This document shows positions 37,689 through 50,180 of a stretch of DNA of 64,000 nt, one piece after another (the stretch's first letter is position 1; each line of letters starts with the position of its first letter). The notes beneath the pieces were generated by a model. The model did no database searches and was not told where the DNA came from. It saw only the letters and a list, made by a program, of their open reading frames with translations. Source of the stretch: Limanda limanda (Eukaryota > Chordata > Actinopteri > Pleuronectiformes > Pleuronectidae); assembly GCF_963576545.1 (NCBI RefSeq), contig NC_083649.1, forward strand, positions 5,668,906 to 5,732,905, read 5' to 3'. The translations under genes were made by a program, and so were the position numbers.

Positions 37689-40600
37689 CAGCCGAGTGAA
37701 CGGCCGTAGATGCAGGAACTTTAATTACACAAAGGTTCAGAGGCGGCCTGCAGTGACGAGCTGTGCTGCTCCGTGTCCTCTTTTGACTGCACAATACAGA
37801 TGCATTCATCACATGGGAGTTTTAATGCACGTAATGAATGTACTGACTCTAGCAAAGTATGTCACAGAGCTATGAAGTGATGGTTTTAGACTGATATACA
37901 ACTTATTAAAAACTTATGTCAGGAAATGAATCTTTTTTTTTCATCTTTACCTAAAAATATCAAAATGAACAAATACACTCAAACTAATGTTGATTTGCAA
38001 AGTATTATCCAGGGGTGTTTACATGCATGTATTCTTAAGTTTAGTTTATAAAAACCTTAGGAAACCAATTACAAATGCCTGTCAACGTGTTCAATGATTC
38101 ATTTCAAACAAAAACAGAAAATCCCGAAGTCGAAAACAACATTAATTGACTGTGATTAATTGTGTGTGGAAACAAAAGAAAAATCATTATAAAGGCAACT
38201 GTGTGTGGAAGCGTGTGCGCATTCCTACTGCTGTTTTCCTTCTGATGTACATCAACGTATTTACATTTCTGCTAAGTGCTCATCTCCTCCATAAATAAAA
38301 TCAACAGCCCCATGACCACACAGTTGTGTCGGAGACGCAAATATGAAAAACTGTGAATATTAATCACTTTGTCTCACAACTTCTGCCTTATTAAATATTA
38401 ATCCTCAGTTATTAGTCCGGATTTTTGAAATATCTAAACCTCTACAGCACACGTCAGCCTATGAATGATGTCCGTTACAAAAAATTATGTTTTCCACTTT
38501 ATTAGAATAAAATGACTATAGAAAATACGTAACAAGAAACTTCTCTTTTTGTAAAAACACATTATCTTGTGCAGTGTTTCAGGTTAAACGTGGTAGTTTA
38601 TTGCTATAACATTAAACATTTAACTCGTGATTTAGCCTTTGTTATAATGCGAGACGCTCGTTTAATAAAAGAACTCAGCGCAGATATTGGATCAAATTGG
38701 AAAACGGGCTCTTTGTCACAACACGGCTCTCAGTTCTGAGCATCAGGAGGAATCTCTCCCGAGCATGTTGCCTTCCAAAAAGGCGAGGAAACATCCCGAA
38801 TAGGTCGCAGCTCCGGCCCCTCTCGGGGAAATTGTTGCAGCGTTGGACCGGCAGTCACAGGCGACTGAATCCCTTCGCCATTCCTCCGCAGGAAATGGAC
38901 CACAGTTGTCATTTCTCCAAACATTAGTGTGACAAAATAGACGGCAGACTGACATGGCCGCCGCCGCACTCAGCCTTTGCTATTTCTGCTCTGAAATGAC
39001 CCTCCCTTGTCATCTTTCAGCACATTAGCGTGACAAAATGGAAAGGAGATTGAAGTGGCACCATCTGTGGCTGACAGAGGACGCAATGAATTGATTTCTA
39101 CTGTCTGATGTGCTCTTTCACACCATGCTCCTTTTTCTTTTTTTTCTTCTAACACTACTGAGTGACAACAGAATATTCAAAGCTGTTCTAGTTGCGTTTA
39201 CATTTAATATTGGAGGACATAAGGAGAAATAATTGAAAACCTATATTTGTTTATGTGTATACATCAACACACACATTTGCTCCTCTCCACAAAACAAACA
39301 ATACTCAGTGAACCGCTTAATTCGAGCTGATTTGTAGCAGAGCTCCGATAACGCCGAATGAATTTTGACCCCAGCAGCTGGCAACCATCTAACCAGGCTG
39401 CACCCATGCCAAAGAGCGAGGAAGAGGAGATACGGCGCTGCACTCAAGAGTATGATTTGTAGGGTGCGTACTGTGTAAGGGGAGGATGGGCAATGAAACT
39501 TATTTATAGGCGCAATGTAACGATAACTGAAGGGGGAGAATGGGAAAACGAGGCAGTAACGTCGAGGAGGAGGGAAAGAAATTCTGTTTTCTGAGCCTCA
39601 AAGACCAAAAAAAAACAAAACAACAGAGGAGACGAAGGATATTTATACATTTTAGGGTTTTTATTTTGCTCAGTTCCTTTGCCTCAGTTCCCCAGAAAAA
39701 TGTGTTAAGGTCATGGATAAAGTAGTTGCAGTGTGAATACAAATTGTGTGAAGGTTTCTGGAATCAGCATTTTAACTGATTAGATTGAGAATTAATGCAA
39801 AAATGAGCAGAGTCTTCATTACAATCAATAAAAGGTCTTTAGACTTTAGTCTCCTTAAGACTTCAGAGTGTAAACTTTAGAGTAGCCTGCCTCTGATTTA
39901 CTGTACGACAAACATGACCTACGTGGGGTATAATGGTGTTATATGGCTTTACAGGCGCACTAATAGCCTTCTCTAAGCCTCAATTATAGACCAATCATTC
40001 TGCTGTGGGAGGGAATATAATGCATGTTGAGAAAACCACCGTCCGCCGCTTCCATTGTTCAACGGGTCAGAGTTGACGAGGAGGATTTACAGTGATGGGA
40101 ACATGCTGAGTTGCTCTGTAGGCGGCGGGGAGCGAAAGCTTTGTCCCGGGTTTTAATCTTCCAAGGTCTGATCTTTGTCTGCTGAACTCATAAGGTTCAC
40201 GAATTCAACCAAATAGCCAAAGATTGTAGCAAATGTGTAATTTGGGGCCATTTTTGCAACTTCCCAAAATAAACACTTCACACAGCAGAAGCTGTTTCAA
40301 GCAGAAGCATACAGAGGTGAGGAAGTACACGTGTCAATATTTTGTATATTTCACCATTTGTCGTCGCTGTCACCTTTTTGTGTTTGTGTTATAGTGTGAA
40401 TTCGTGCCATTGTCCCCATTTGTACAATTTACCCAAAGCAACACGTGTCCTTTCCCCTTCATGCGTCACTGGATGAATTGAGTTATGTGTTTAATAACTG
40501 CAAAGCATTGTAAGTTATGTTAGCTTATGTCACTTTGTTTTATTATTATCATAATAGCTTTACTTCCAAGGCTTCACACATGAGTGTAGCTGCAGGGCTG

Positions 40601-42889
40601 CACAGTGAAAGCATCTCACTTCGCATCTGTGGCTAAAAATAGGCCAAGATGGGAGCAAACCATGACATAAGCTTTACAAAATTCTGCCCAAGCAGCATCT
40701 TTTTTTTTAGTTTTTAGGCAAAAAGGTTGATGAATAATCTACGAATGCCGTCCTCTCCCCTCCCTGAGAAGAAGTCACATGGGCCAGAAGAGCAGCTTCC
40801 GAATGGGAATCCACTGTGGCTAAACAGACGTTTTTATATCGGTGTAAATTTAAGTCTTACAGTTTAAATGCAAGTGTGAAAGTGAAATGATTTGGCTGTA
40901 GCAGATTTGGAAAAAAAAACACAAATTCACTTTTGTAGATCATCGTAGAAAACATTTAAATGCAGCTTCTCATTTTTAGCCAGTTTTATTCTATGGTTTT
41001 ATTTTATTGATGAACAGAACCAGTATGAAAGGACTCATATCTTGGGGAAAACTAAATAAAACAAAACATTTGCTCCAAGGAATAACCGAATACTTTATAA
41101 ATTGACATTATATTAAATCCATAAGTTCCTGCATAGTTTATTGGGGGGGAAATGGTTCTGCTCTGACAACTTTAACCTCCTCTTGAGAATAATTCCATTC
41201 CTGATCAATTATGGACGGGTAACAACCGTGTCACCTCAGGTAAACACTTTCAAAAGGTCAGGAGCCTTTTTCCAGACTTCACAGCTATACTGCAGATATA
41301 TAATATATGTCATCATAACTGGCAACTCAAAGACAAAATGCTAAGATAAGCCCAGATTCCGCAAATGGCAATATGGAGAGAAGTAGATGATCCTGGCGTG
41401 TAGGGTCAACTTTGAAATGCCAGACAACCAATCAATACACAGACAGTTTGTAAGACTAGCAGCTTCTCATCCTCCCAAAAAAAATATATATTCTTATGCG
41501 GATTAACTGCTCCTTCACCCATTTTCATTTTCAGTCGAGAAGGTATTAATCTGACAGCCAAGTGAAGCCCAACAAATACGACACACTTCAAAGCGGCAGG
41601 AACTGCTTTGGAAAAAGCGGGCAGGTTCAAACATTTCCTTTTCATTTCTATTTTCAGTCAGAGACACACACACCCTGCCCGTGGTGTTTTCAAACAACTT
41701 TCAGTAAACCCTCAAATGTAGAGCCGCTTATTGATGTTCCCACTGACATTTTTAGCTTGTTTAAATTTGGATCGGCTGCTTAAGTGTCATATTTTAGAGC
41801 AGGTGAAGCCTTGTGTTATTTAAAAAAAAAAAGCCATTTCACATAAATACACTGCATGTCATCAGGGTGTCATCTTCGCTTGGTTATCGTTTCAGGATTT
41901 CTTTTTGTCAGTTGCGATGTCAGCTGTGGACGAGGTGTGTCTCCGTCCTCTTCACTCAGTGGTGTCCTACTTCTCAGAGAAAGTCCTTCACCTCCCACAC
42001 AGCAAAGTGGCTTTTTGGCTGCACTGGATTTAGTTAGCGGATAATCAGGAAACATTACTTATTAGGAGCTGGGGCTCAGGAAAAACCCATGGAGAAATCA
42101 AAACGGCCCCGCACACACACACACAGACACAAGTCACACTCCCAGGGAGCTTGTAATGGATGGACGAACAACAATTTCAGCAAAGCAGCTTGTCTTGAGG
42201 TCAAACAGGAAAGAGCCATGACCTGTCAAAGAGGCCTGGGTTCCCGAGTGTTGCTCGTACAATAAAAGTTGTGCCGGGCGCGTGGTGAGCAGGCACTTTG
42301 CTTTCGCTCCCACTCGGTGGACAAATTGGTATCTGTGGCTCCCGCGGGACGTGATTTCTCCCTGAGTGCTTGTTGGATGTGAGTGCCTGAGGACGGGTCT
42401 GTACAGAGGAACGTGGCTTTTTGATGGTTCCAATGTGAAACCGAAACACAGCACAGAGGCAACTCTCCTTCAGTGTTCGTCTGTAGGCGGAGAAAGAAAA
42501 ACTACACGACTAAATCTGCAGCTTTCAGTTGTAAGAGTCTGGGACTTTTCTATTCATTTTAAGTGATTTATTTAAAGTATTCGTAATCTCTGAATGATAG
42601 TGCGTGTCCTCTTTGAGTGAAAGCACACAGGGACACGCAAAGTGAACTGGATTAGAAGTTCATCAGATCTGAGGCTGATGAAGAGCAGGGGCTTGGTTTG
42701 GCCTACTTGCTGAAACTGGTAATTCCAGAAATAAACCCTACCAAATTTACACCTATTTAAAAGGATATTTTTCATTAGAATCATTGTTGATTGAGGGTTA
42801 TGAGTTCATTACCCACCTGTCTATTGGTCAGGTGGTTGGTTTGATTGACAGCAGAATTGAAGGATGAAGAACAAACCCAATAAACTTTG
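37689..42889. other. Non-coding; one imperfect local duplication
   Basis: No gene was recognised. Around 38,920-38,965 and 39,015-39,060 two stretches share ACATTAG(T/C)GTGACAAAAT and a similar following 25 bp, an old local duplication or a repeated binding-site module. A CA run lies at 42,112-42,130. Confidence 0.45.
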
Positions 42890-43266
42890 TCACAGGGGTT
42901 TTATTTTCACTTTCTTAAACATTGCAAAATAAGGCGTTTTTTTTACATTTTCACAAATTTCCAAAGGAATGGATCTTTTAGGAAAACAAAACTAAGCATA
43001 GGGGATTGATATTCATGAGTCTGACCAATTAAAAACCGTAAATATATGATTTAAATGGGGTTTTATGAGGGGACTATTGGGACTGCGTGGAGACAGGTGC
43101 TCAGAATTATCCAAAAACTGCTGATCAAATGATTCCCATGATGTATTGTGGATTGATGGGTTATGACCCAAGGAAGAATCCAGCAGATTGCATAGAGAAG
43201 ATCCAGGAATTGTTTTCGCTTTCTCCAACATGGCGAGATAGGATATTAGCCTTGGTGAAGCCATTA
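42890..43266 (+). mobile_element. Dispersed teleost repeat family C
   Basis: The run contains a TTTCACTTTCTTAAACATTG-type motif (about 42,906), AATGGATCTTTTAGG, GGGGATTGATATTCATGAGT, AATGGGGTTTTATGAGGGGA, and then a second block with AGATCCAGGAATTGTTTTCG and CTCCAACATGGCGAGATAGG. I recall these phrases as belonging to a common percomorph repeat, with the blocks in a rearranged order here. An 85-codon frame across 43,087-43,344 is a by-product of the repeat and not a gene. Confidence 0.55.
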
Positions 43267-43887
43267 AAAAGTGTTTTCAGATTTTTCCATTACTTCTGGT
43301 TCCTTCTGTTAAATACCTATATGTATCTACTGTGTATAAGATAACGTCTCTGTTTTAGACGAGAAGGTCAAGTTAAGATTTACAGTAAGATCCTGGCTGA
43401 ACAAAATGCTCCACATTCACAGCCAAAACGGAAGGCTAAACCGCAGAGAGCCTTGGCTTCCAGCAGAAAGCAGCACAAACATGCATAGCATTGAACCACA
43501 GGTGCTTTGTGAAGTGAGGAAAACCCTGAGATCACAACAAACATCTTTATTTATCATTGTCCAGAGCAGAGGTTGGAAACTTATTTCTGGGGCTGACAAA
43601 CTCCTAAACATTAGACCCAAAAGGCAAAATGCCATAAATTACTTCTTCCACTGTCTATTCAACTACTGGATGGGAAATATAATTATCCATTGTCACACCC
43701 ACGTTCCTGGCTCTTTGTTTTGATAAATTACAGAAACATGAACACAAAATGTAGGCAACAGAATGTACTCGAAGCTTAGAAGTCTTCTGTAAGTTACTGT
43801 GGTACATTTAAAAACAGTGTGCTGTAATACAAATAGTACTTGTAATATATACACACAGCATAATCTGGAAAGGAAATCTAACCGTCT
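43267..43887. other. Non-coding, no gene seen
   Basis: A 105-codon plus-strand frame here is overlapped by a minus-strand frame. Neither shows a domain. Confidence 0.5.
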
Positions 43888-43895
43888 ATGCAGAA

Positions 43896-44885
43896 TAGGG
43901 CTGCAACTCACGACTATTCTGATAGTCGATTAGTCACCGATTATTGAAACGATTAATCGACTAATCGGATTATGAATGACACAAATTCTCAATTGCTCTT
44001 ATTTAGCAAACAGCTTTGAAATTTTGCTTGAGGTTGTTCGAGGCATGTGATGACTGAAAAAACAGGCAATAAAGATTGTTACTTCATTAAAAAAAATGTC
44101 TTTTAATAAACTTTGCTGCATATAAGGGTACTGTGACACAAAAGCAAAGACAAATCAAGTTTTTGACCATTTAAAACCAAGGACAGGCAAAGTTCTAATA
44201 AAAAAGATAAATTAAAAATCAAGTATCCATTTTTCCTGTTAACAAAAATAACAGGGAAAGTAACAGCAATAAAAACATCAACAAACGAAACTACAGTCTT
44301 CTTCTGACCAAATAATTGTGATTAAAAAAAGACGTTTGTCAGGCAATAGGATAACTTTTCGCTTTTAAACTCGTTAATAAAAAGTTTAAACCATATTTTT
44401 GTAATGGATGCTAGAATCCTGCGCGCAGGTATATACGTTTATATATAACATCTGACAGAGGCGAGTCCGCATCGTCTCCGTTACGACGTCACACGTGCCT
44501 CCTCCTAACATGCGCGTGACCTGCTTCCATGGAGAACAGGTCCGCTGTGCAGATACTGCAGGTAGTTTTTTTCGGGCTGTTACGGGTGAAGTTCTCCCGA
44601 ACTTTTTACTTTCTGGTGCGCGATGCTGGTCCAGCGGAAGCCGGCAATGCTCCGTGTTTTGACGCTATTGCACATGCGCGACTTTCAGAGATAGGAAGGA
44701 AGCGAGATGGCTCACTCCTCAGCTGCTGTCATCAGCACCTCCGGTAAAACGCCGTTTAGTTCCGCTGCGCGGCACGAAAAACACGTGCTGTGACGTAACC
44801 AACGAATCATCGACGAGTAAATTCGTCAGCGACTATTCTTGTCATCGATTTTTGTCGACGACGTCGACTAATCGTTGCACCCCTA
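43896..44885. mobile_element. Non-autonomous hAT-type DNA transposon, 990 bp, intact ends
   Basis: The 5' end reads TAGGGCTGCAAC and the 3' end GTTGCACCCCTA, so the terminal inverted repeats match at 11 of 12 positions. Subterminal sequence is also related (GATTAGTC/GACTAATC and GACTATTC on both sides). The element is flanked by a perfect 8-bp target duplication, ATGCAGAA, at 43,888-43,895 and 44,886-44,893, which is diagnostic of hAT integration. The longest internal frame is 72 codons with no transposase motif, so movement would need a transposase supplied elsewhere. The interior is asymmetric: AT-rich to about 44,400, then CpG-rich from 44,440 to 44,790 with an ATG and donor-like site, suggesting derivation from the 5' end of an autonomous element. 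Confidence 0.9.
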
Positions 44886-44893
44886 ATGCAGAA

Positions 44894-45775
44894 CACGAAT
44901 GTTAACAATGTTAAACAGAATATTAATACACAAATTAAATTACACTTGCAATAGCTGTGTGTCCATCAGTGGTTAAGAAACTACAGCCCGAGCAATGTGG
45001 ATTTATACCAACAAAACATATATCTGCGGATACATAGGATAAAAGAAATGGCAGCGATTCCATAGATGACGTTATCAAAATCTTATAGCAAAGAAATAAA
45101 ACTGAGGGTTTGAAATTTTACCCTTTATACACTAAATGAATAAAAATTAACTGTTTATAACAGGAAAATACAAATATTACCATGTATGTATTATATAGAT
45201 TTGATAAAACACACTTTAACGTAAAATATAAACATAAAAGTGTTGCAAATTCTGTAAAATTAAAGGTTCCATTACTGTATATCAGTGAACATGCGTCTGT
45301 GAAAGGCGTAGACAGGTTTTTTTTTTGGCAAACCAATAAAATCGGTCAGGCTCTGAAAAGAAACATATCAGATTTCTGCCGTGAAGAATAATTGTGAAAC
45401 TGTAACTCTGGAGGCTATTGTTTGCTAATAAGTTCCCTTTTCCACACAAAAGAGAACCTGCTGGTGACACTGAACGAGACTAAGTGGAACTTCACAGCTC
45501 CGCAATCTAGGATTTCTGCACAAGGGGCCCCATTGTTCCGGAGCAGGTAAGATTCTCCTCCGCAACATCCAACTAGGACACAAAGAAAATGAGACGGTGC
45601 ATCACTGTGGAGCGGCGTGTCTGGCACCGGTGCAGAAAATATCAGTCAAGACACGGTTACAATGGAGGAGACAAAGGACGAGAGCGGAGCACAGTGGGGA
45701 GACGTGATCCGGTTCCACGGCCGACAGTGCCGCCGCCTGAAGGGCCTCATCAGGAGCAAATGTAATACAAGCTGG
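44894..45775. other. Non-coding, no gene seen
   Basis: AT-rich flank of the hAT element, then unique sequence of mixed composition. No supported gene. Confidence 0.5.
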
Positions 45776-46110
45776 AGTGTTATGTAAAATGAAAGATGGG
45801 AGAACCCGGATCACTCAGGCCCACTGCGCTCCAATTGCTGATGCATACCTGTATTGTATTCAGAGGGGCATTCATTTCCCCTCCGACGATTACAACGGAA
45901 CACCAGCTGTATTGTTTATTTGGTTGAAAGCACAAATGATATGCATTGATTCCTTATTCATTCATTGTTGAACTCAGCATTGTATCTATGAATGCGGGCA
46001 AAACGGGCCCAATTACAGCGAGCGATGCCTCCCTGCGACTCGGCGGCGCAGCGAGACGATAAAGGCCTCAAACTGGGAGGAAAGGAGCAATCAAAGGCCA
46101 CTTGTTGTCC
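45776..46110. promoter_or_regulatory. Candidate conserved non-coding block
   Basis: A balanced-composition, non-repetitive 330 bp stretch in an AT-rich desert. It has a TCAAAGGCCAC element (TCF/LEF-like) near 46,093, AATTGCTGATGCATACCTGT near 45,833, and GGGCCCAATTACAGCGAGCG near 46,006-46,025. A 64-codon plus-strand frame (45,777-45,971) is not recognisable. The enhancer reading is inferred from texture and motifs only. Confidence 0.22.
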
Positions 46111-47155
46111 TTTGTAAATTCAAAAAGCGGAATGGAAAAACATTTCTCTCGCTGTGAATGACAATGGTTCGCTTGGGACTTCAGATTAGATTATTAAACC
46201 GTTTGCATTTTATTAGAGCTTCTCAAGCGTTTTCCCTACCGTTGGGATGTGATGCATTGAGCCACCACGCTGTGGATGAGATGAATGGTCCATATATACA
46301 TTACATTATACGTAAATGATCCACGAATACATTATACAGTTAGATAAGATACACATTTATCAGATTTTCACTTTTCTCTCCAATAACAGATAACTACACA
46401 TTAGGAAAATGACTAATGAGGAAATCGTGATCACTAAATTAAACAGTATTTTAGGCCAAACACACATACTCATTATTATGATCTAATGTTTGGTATGATA
46501 TTAAATGGATATTAAACTATGCAAACTTGCTCATAACAGACACACAATTGATAACCTCTACCCCCCCTCCCCGAACAAGAATCTGAAACCAACATGTGGA
46601 TGCGAAAAGAGAGAAAGCTTCCGACGTGATGGCCGATCCCTCTTCAGCTTTTTAAATCCGTAACCAAAACACTTCAACATTTCCCCCATCAACCATCAAA
46701 TGGGAAAAAAAAAAATCAATATAGTTTTACACATCACAGAACCTGGCAGCATCTGTGATGCCTGAACGTTCAGTAACCTCTGACGAACAAACACACACTG
46801 ACCCTGATCCGACCCCTTAAGAAAACACACAAACGTGCTCATATCAGGTGTGTTGAAATGTGTGTGTGTTTGGTGTGTCTGTCACACACCAACAGTAAAC
46901 TGGCAGCTAGACAAAATAAACTGTAAATATGCTTTTACATGAAGGGATGATTGTTCATTTGTTGTGAAACTGAGTCAGTTTCATGTAGAAAGAACATTGT
47001 GTATGCAAGAGAGTACGGCAACTAAGTACTTTTACTTGAGGAAAGCACGTGAATACTTCCTCCACTGTGATATTTTTGGTTGCTGATATTCTTTTGAGCA
47101 ATAATAACCACTTTAAGTTCCCTTTTATTTCTATTTAACCAATTTTTTCAATGCT
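46111..47155. other. Non-coding, no gene seen
   Basis: AT-rich, with a short poly-C run near 46,561 and a GT-rich hairpin (GGTGTGTCTGTCACACACC) near 46,872. Nothing else is supported. Confidence 0.5.
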
Positions 47156-48844
47156 CTTAGGCTTCTGTTAATGAAGCTCCACATTTCCTGCAGGGTTTTT
47201 CACATTAAAAAGGCTGATCGGAGATTAAACCCATTAGCCTCATTGATGTGATCGTAATGAAGAGATTTTAAAGAGTCCTCCAAAAACTGCAAAGTAGAAA
47301 CAATATTTCTGCTAAGAACAAACTGAGCAGCCAAGTCTGAAATGAATTAAACAGGTAAAGTGTTTAGAATAAAGTGTGTTTATATCAATCAAGAAACAAT
47401 GCAAATCAAGAACACAACCGATTATTTCTCCTCTTGATGTAAATAAAGTCGAACCAAGAAATACACAACTACTTAAACAAGCATGTTTTCAACCATCAGC
47501 AGGAAAAATCAACTGGGGTTCAATTCTCAGAGAAACGCAGCTATAGACGCATTATTCCAAGTGGAGTGCACTTATTTCTATTTTTCTTTCATGGCTTCCA
47601 GCATCAACCACTTTGCATTTTAGTCCATTTATTTATGTGATCATATCGGCCTGTGATTGAGTTTGTGTTTTGTCCCAGCTGTCTGTGTTTGGTCAAGATT
47701 TCCTCCACGTGTCAGACACTTAGGCTTCTGTTAATGAAGCTCCACATTTCCTGCAGGGTTTTTCACATTAAAAAGGCTGATCGGAGATTAAACCCATTAG
47801 CCTCATTGATGTGATCGTAATGAAGAGATTTTAAAGAGTCCTCCAAAAACTGCAAAGTAGAAACAATATTTCTGCTAAGAACAAACTGAGCAGCCAAGTC
47901 TGAAATGAATTAAACAGGTAAAGTGTTTAGAATAAAGTGTGTTTATATCAATCAAGAAACAATGCAAATCAAGAACACAACCGATTATTTCTCCTCTTGA
48001 TGTAAATAAAGTCGAACCAAGAAATACACAACTACTTAAACAAGCATGTTTTCAACCATCAGCAGGAAAAATCAACTGGGGTTCAATTCTCAGAGAAACG
48101 CAGCTATAGACGCATTATTCCAAGTGGAGTGCACTTATTTCTATTTTTCTTTCATGGCTTCCAGCATCAACCACTTTGCATTTTAGTCCATTTATTTATG
48201 TGATCATATCGGCCTGTGATTGAGTTTGTGTTTTGTCCCAGCTGTCTGTGTTTGGTCAAGATTTCCTCCACGTGTCAGACACTTAGGCTTCTGTTAATGA
48301 AGCTCCACATTTCCTGCAGGGTTTTTCACATTAAAAAGGCTGATCGGAGATTAAACCCATTAGCCTCATTGATGTGATCGTAATGAAGAGATTTTAAAGA
48401 GTCCTCCAAAAACTGCAAAGTAGAAACAATATTTCTGCTAAGAACAAACTGAGCAGCCAAGTCTGAAATGAATTAAACAGGTAAAGTGTTTAGAATAAAG
48501 TGTGTTTATATCAATCAAGAAACAATGCAAATCAAGAACACAACCGATTATTTCTCCTCTTGATGTAAATAAAGTCGAACCAAGAAATACACAACTACTT
48601 AAACAAGCATGTTTTCAACCATCAGCAGGAAAAATCCACAGGGATTAAATTCTCAGAGAAACGCAGCTATAGACGCATTTCTCTACGTGGAGTACACTTA
48701 TTTCTATTTTTCTTTCATGGCTTCCAGCATCAACCACTTTGCATTTGTGTCCATTTATTCATGTGATCATATCGGCCTGTGATTGAGTTTGTGTTTTATC
48801 CCAGCTGTCGGTGTTTGGTCAGGATTTCCTCCACGTGTCAGACA
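47156..48844. repeat. Three-unit tandem array, 563 bp unit
   Basis: CTTAGGCTTCTGTTAATGAA begins at 47,156, 47,719 and 48,282, an exact 563 bp spacing. By eye, units 1 and 2 are identical throughout. Unit 3 is identical to them for about 355 bp (to about 48,636), then differs at well over ten positions across its last 208 bp and runs into unique sequence after 48,844. Sequence before 47,156 does not match the unit end. The unit is AT-rich, non-coding and carries GGATTA-like and TAATGAAG elements (AGATTAAACCCATTAGCC). Confidence 0.95.
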
Positions 48845-49545
48845 CTCGGGACAGATCCTGTCGCCTGAGGCTGCGCTCTCATGCTGCCACGGCTCCTCCT
48901 TGTGCTCCACGATAAAAAGGCCTGAGTTTTGTGTCGTTGTTTCTCCACAAGCGAGAAGCAACACCTTCACTTTTAAGTGGATTTTACTGAAGATGCTGCA
49001 ACGTTGTGTTTCCAGGTGACAGCACTGCTGATGAAATACCAATCCCCAAACCACCAATCTCACTTAATGAGATTTTATTTAACTTTTTAAAAGTTAGATC
49101 AGGCAGCACTTTGGGGGTTTTTGACATCGTCAGACGGCAAGAAATGGAATTGGAGCCCAGCTGCTGCCAGAGTTTCCAAATAACGTCTGACGCCACACAA
49201 CAAACAGAGAGCTGGTCGACAGTGTCACTGGAGTGCAACGTGAGCTGCTCTGTGTCGTGACATGAGGAACGACCAGGGTCATCTGTTCCCTGAGAGAAAA
49301 GTGACGAGAGGGAAGTGTCACAGAGAGGATGTGTTAAAGTCCTTTTCTTTCATTTAGCACTAATAATACCAGATTTAGAGTTTGTTCTCGTTTGCTAGAA
49401 ATGACCTGTGGTTTAAAAGCATTTAATCATTAATGATCTATGAACCGAACAGGTGGCAGTGCAACAGTCTCCTGCACATATGTCACACAACTGCTCTTAA
49501 AAGCCAAATGTAGTTAATGCCAAAAATACAGCTTAATATAAATAT
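48845..49545. other. Non-coding, no gene seen
   Basis: Overlapping frames of about 80-100 codons exist on both strands at 48,767-49,260. None has a recognisable domain. A perfect 12-bp palindrome (ATCATTAATGAT) lies near 49,427. Confidence 0.45.
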
Positions 49546-49690
49546 ATACTGGAGCCCGACTGATAAATCCACCAAAATGGGCATATTGACGTTGGTTTAC
49601 CAATATGCACTTTTTATTTTACAGAATAAACTATGCAGAAAAGATATGCATTTACATTTTACGTGTAAAATATGTCTCTTTACTTCCAGT
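49546..49690 (+). mobile_element. Fragment of a GAGCCCGAC-ended DNA transposon (family D)
   Basis: Starts TGGAGCCCGACTGATAAATC, a close relative of the end sequence AGAGCCCGACCGATATATCG that I recall from teleost DNA elements. The small element at 53,693-53,797 ends with the inverted form (GGTCGGGCTCTA). Only one end is recognisable here. Confidence 0.45.
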
Positions 49691-50130
49691 TCTATGCATT
49701 AGGCTGTATATGGGTTTTCTGTTTCATTATGGTTATGTATAATACATTACATGATTAAAATGTAAAATATAAAAACTCAAATCCCTGAATTGATGCATCA
49801 CAGTCGTCGGATGCTTGAGGACTGAAGACTCACTCTCCCTCTGTTTTCCAGTGATTTTACTGATTCCTGTAACTCACCAGCATTTGTTTTTTAGTTGAGA
49901 GAAGCTGGAGGACCCAGCAGACGAGACCCCTAACAAGTGATGTTCACAGAGTTTCTGCATTCACCTCAGTGGCCTTTTGTACATCACCATTATGCAAATA
50001 CAGTCATAAATATTCAAATGTCAGTTGAATTCGACTCATTTCACTTGTTTAATAGCACAGCTTGGTCTAAATTCGACACCCGGGCCAGTAGGACTCCTTT
50101 CAGAAGCGGCAGATTGCTGCTGCTGTTCTG
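49691..50130. other. Non-coding, no gene seen
   Basis: AT-rich sequence leading into a GC-richer stretch before the poly-C tract. No feature is supported. Confidence 0.45.
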
Positions 50131-50180
50131 CCCCCCCCCCCCCCCCCCCCCCACCACCACCCACCACCACCCACCACCCA
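50131..50180. repeat. Poly-C (22) followed by interrupted (CCA)n
   Basis: Twenty-two consecutive C, then CCACCACCACCCACCACCAC and similar. A purine-rich GGGGA-rich stretch lies about 200 bp downstream (50,380-50,410). Confidence 0.9.

Noticed and set aside
43087..43344. 85-codon plus-strand frame with protein-like texture
   Set aside because: The DNA matches remembered phrases of a teleost dispersed repeat (family C), so the frame is incidental.
45777..45971. 64-codon frame considered as an internal exon
   Set aside because: No splice-site pair in frame and no recognisable domain; kept only as a candidate non-coding block.
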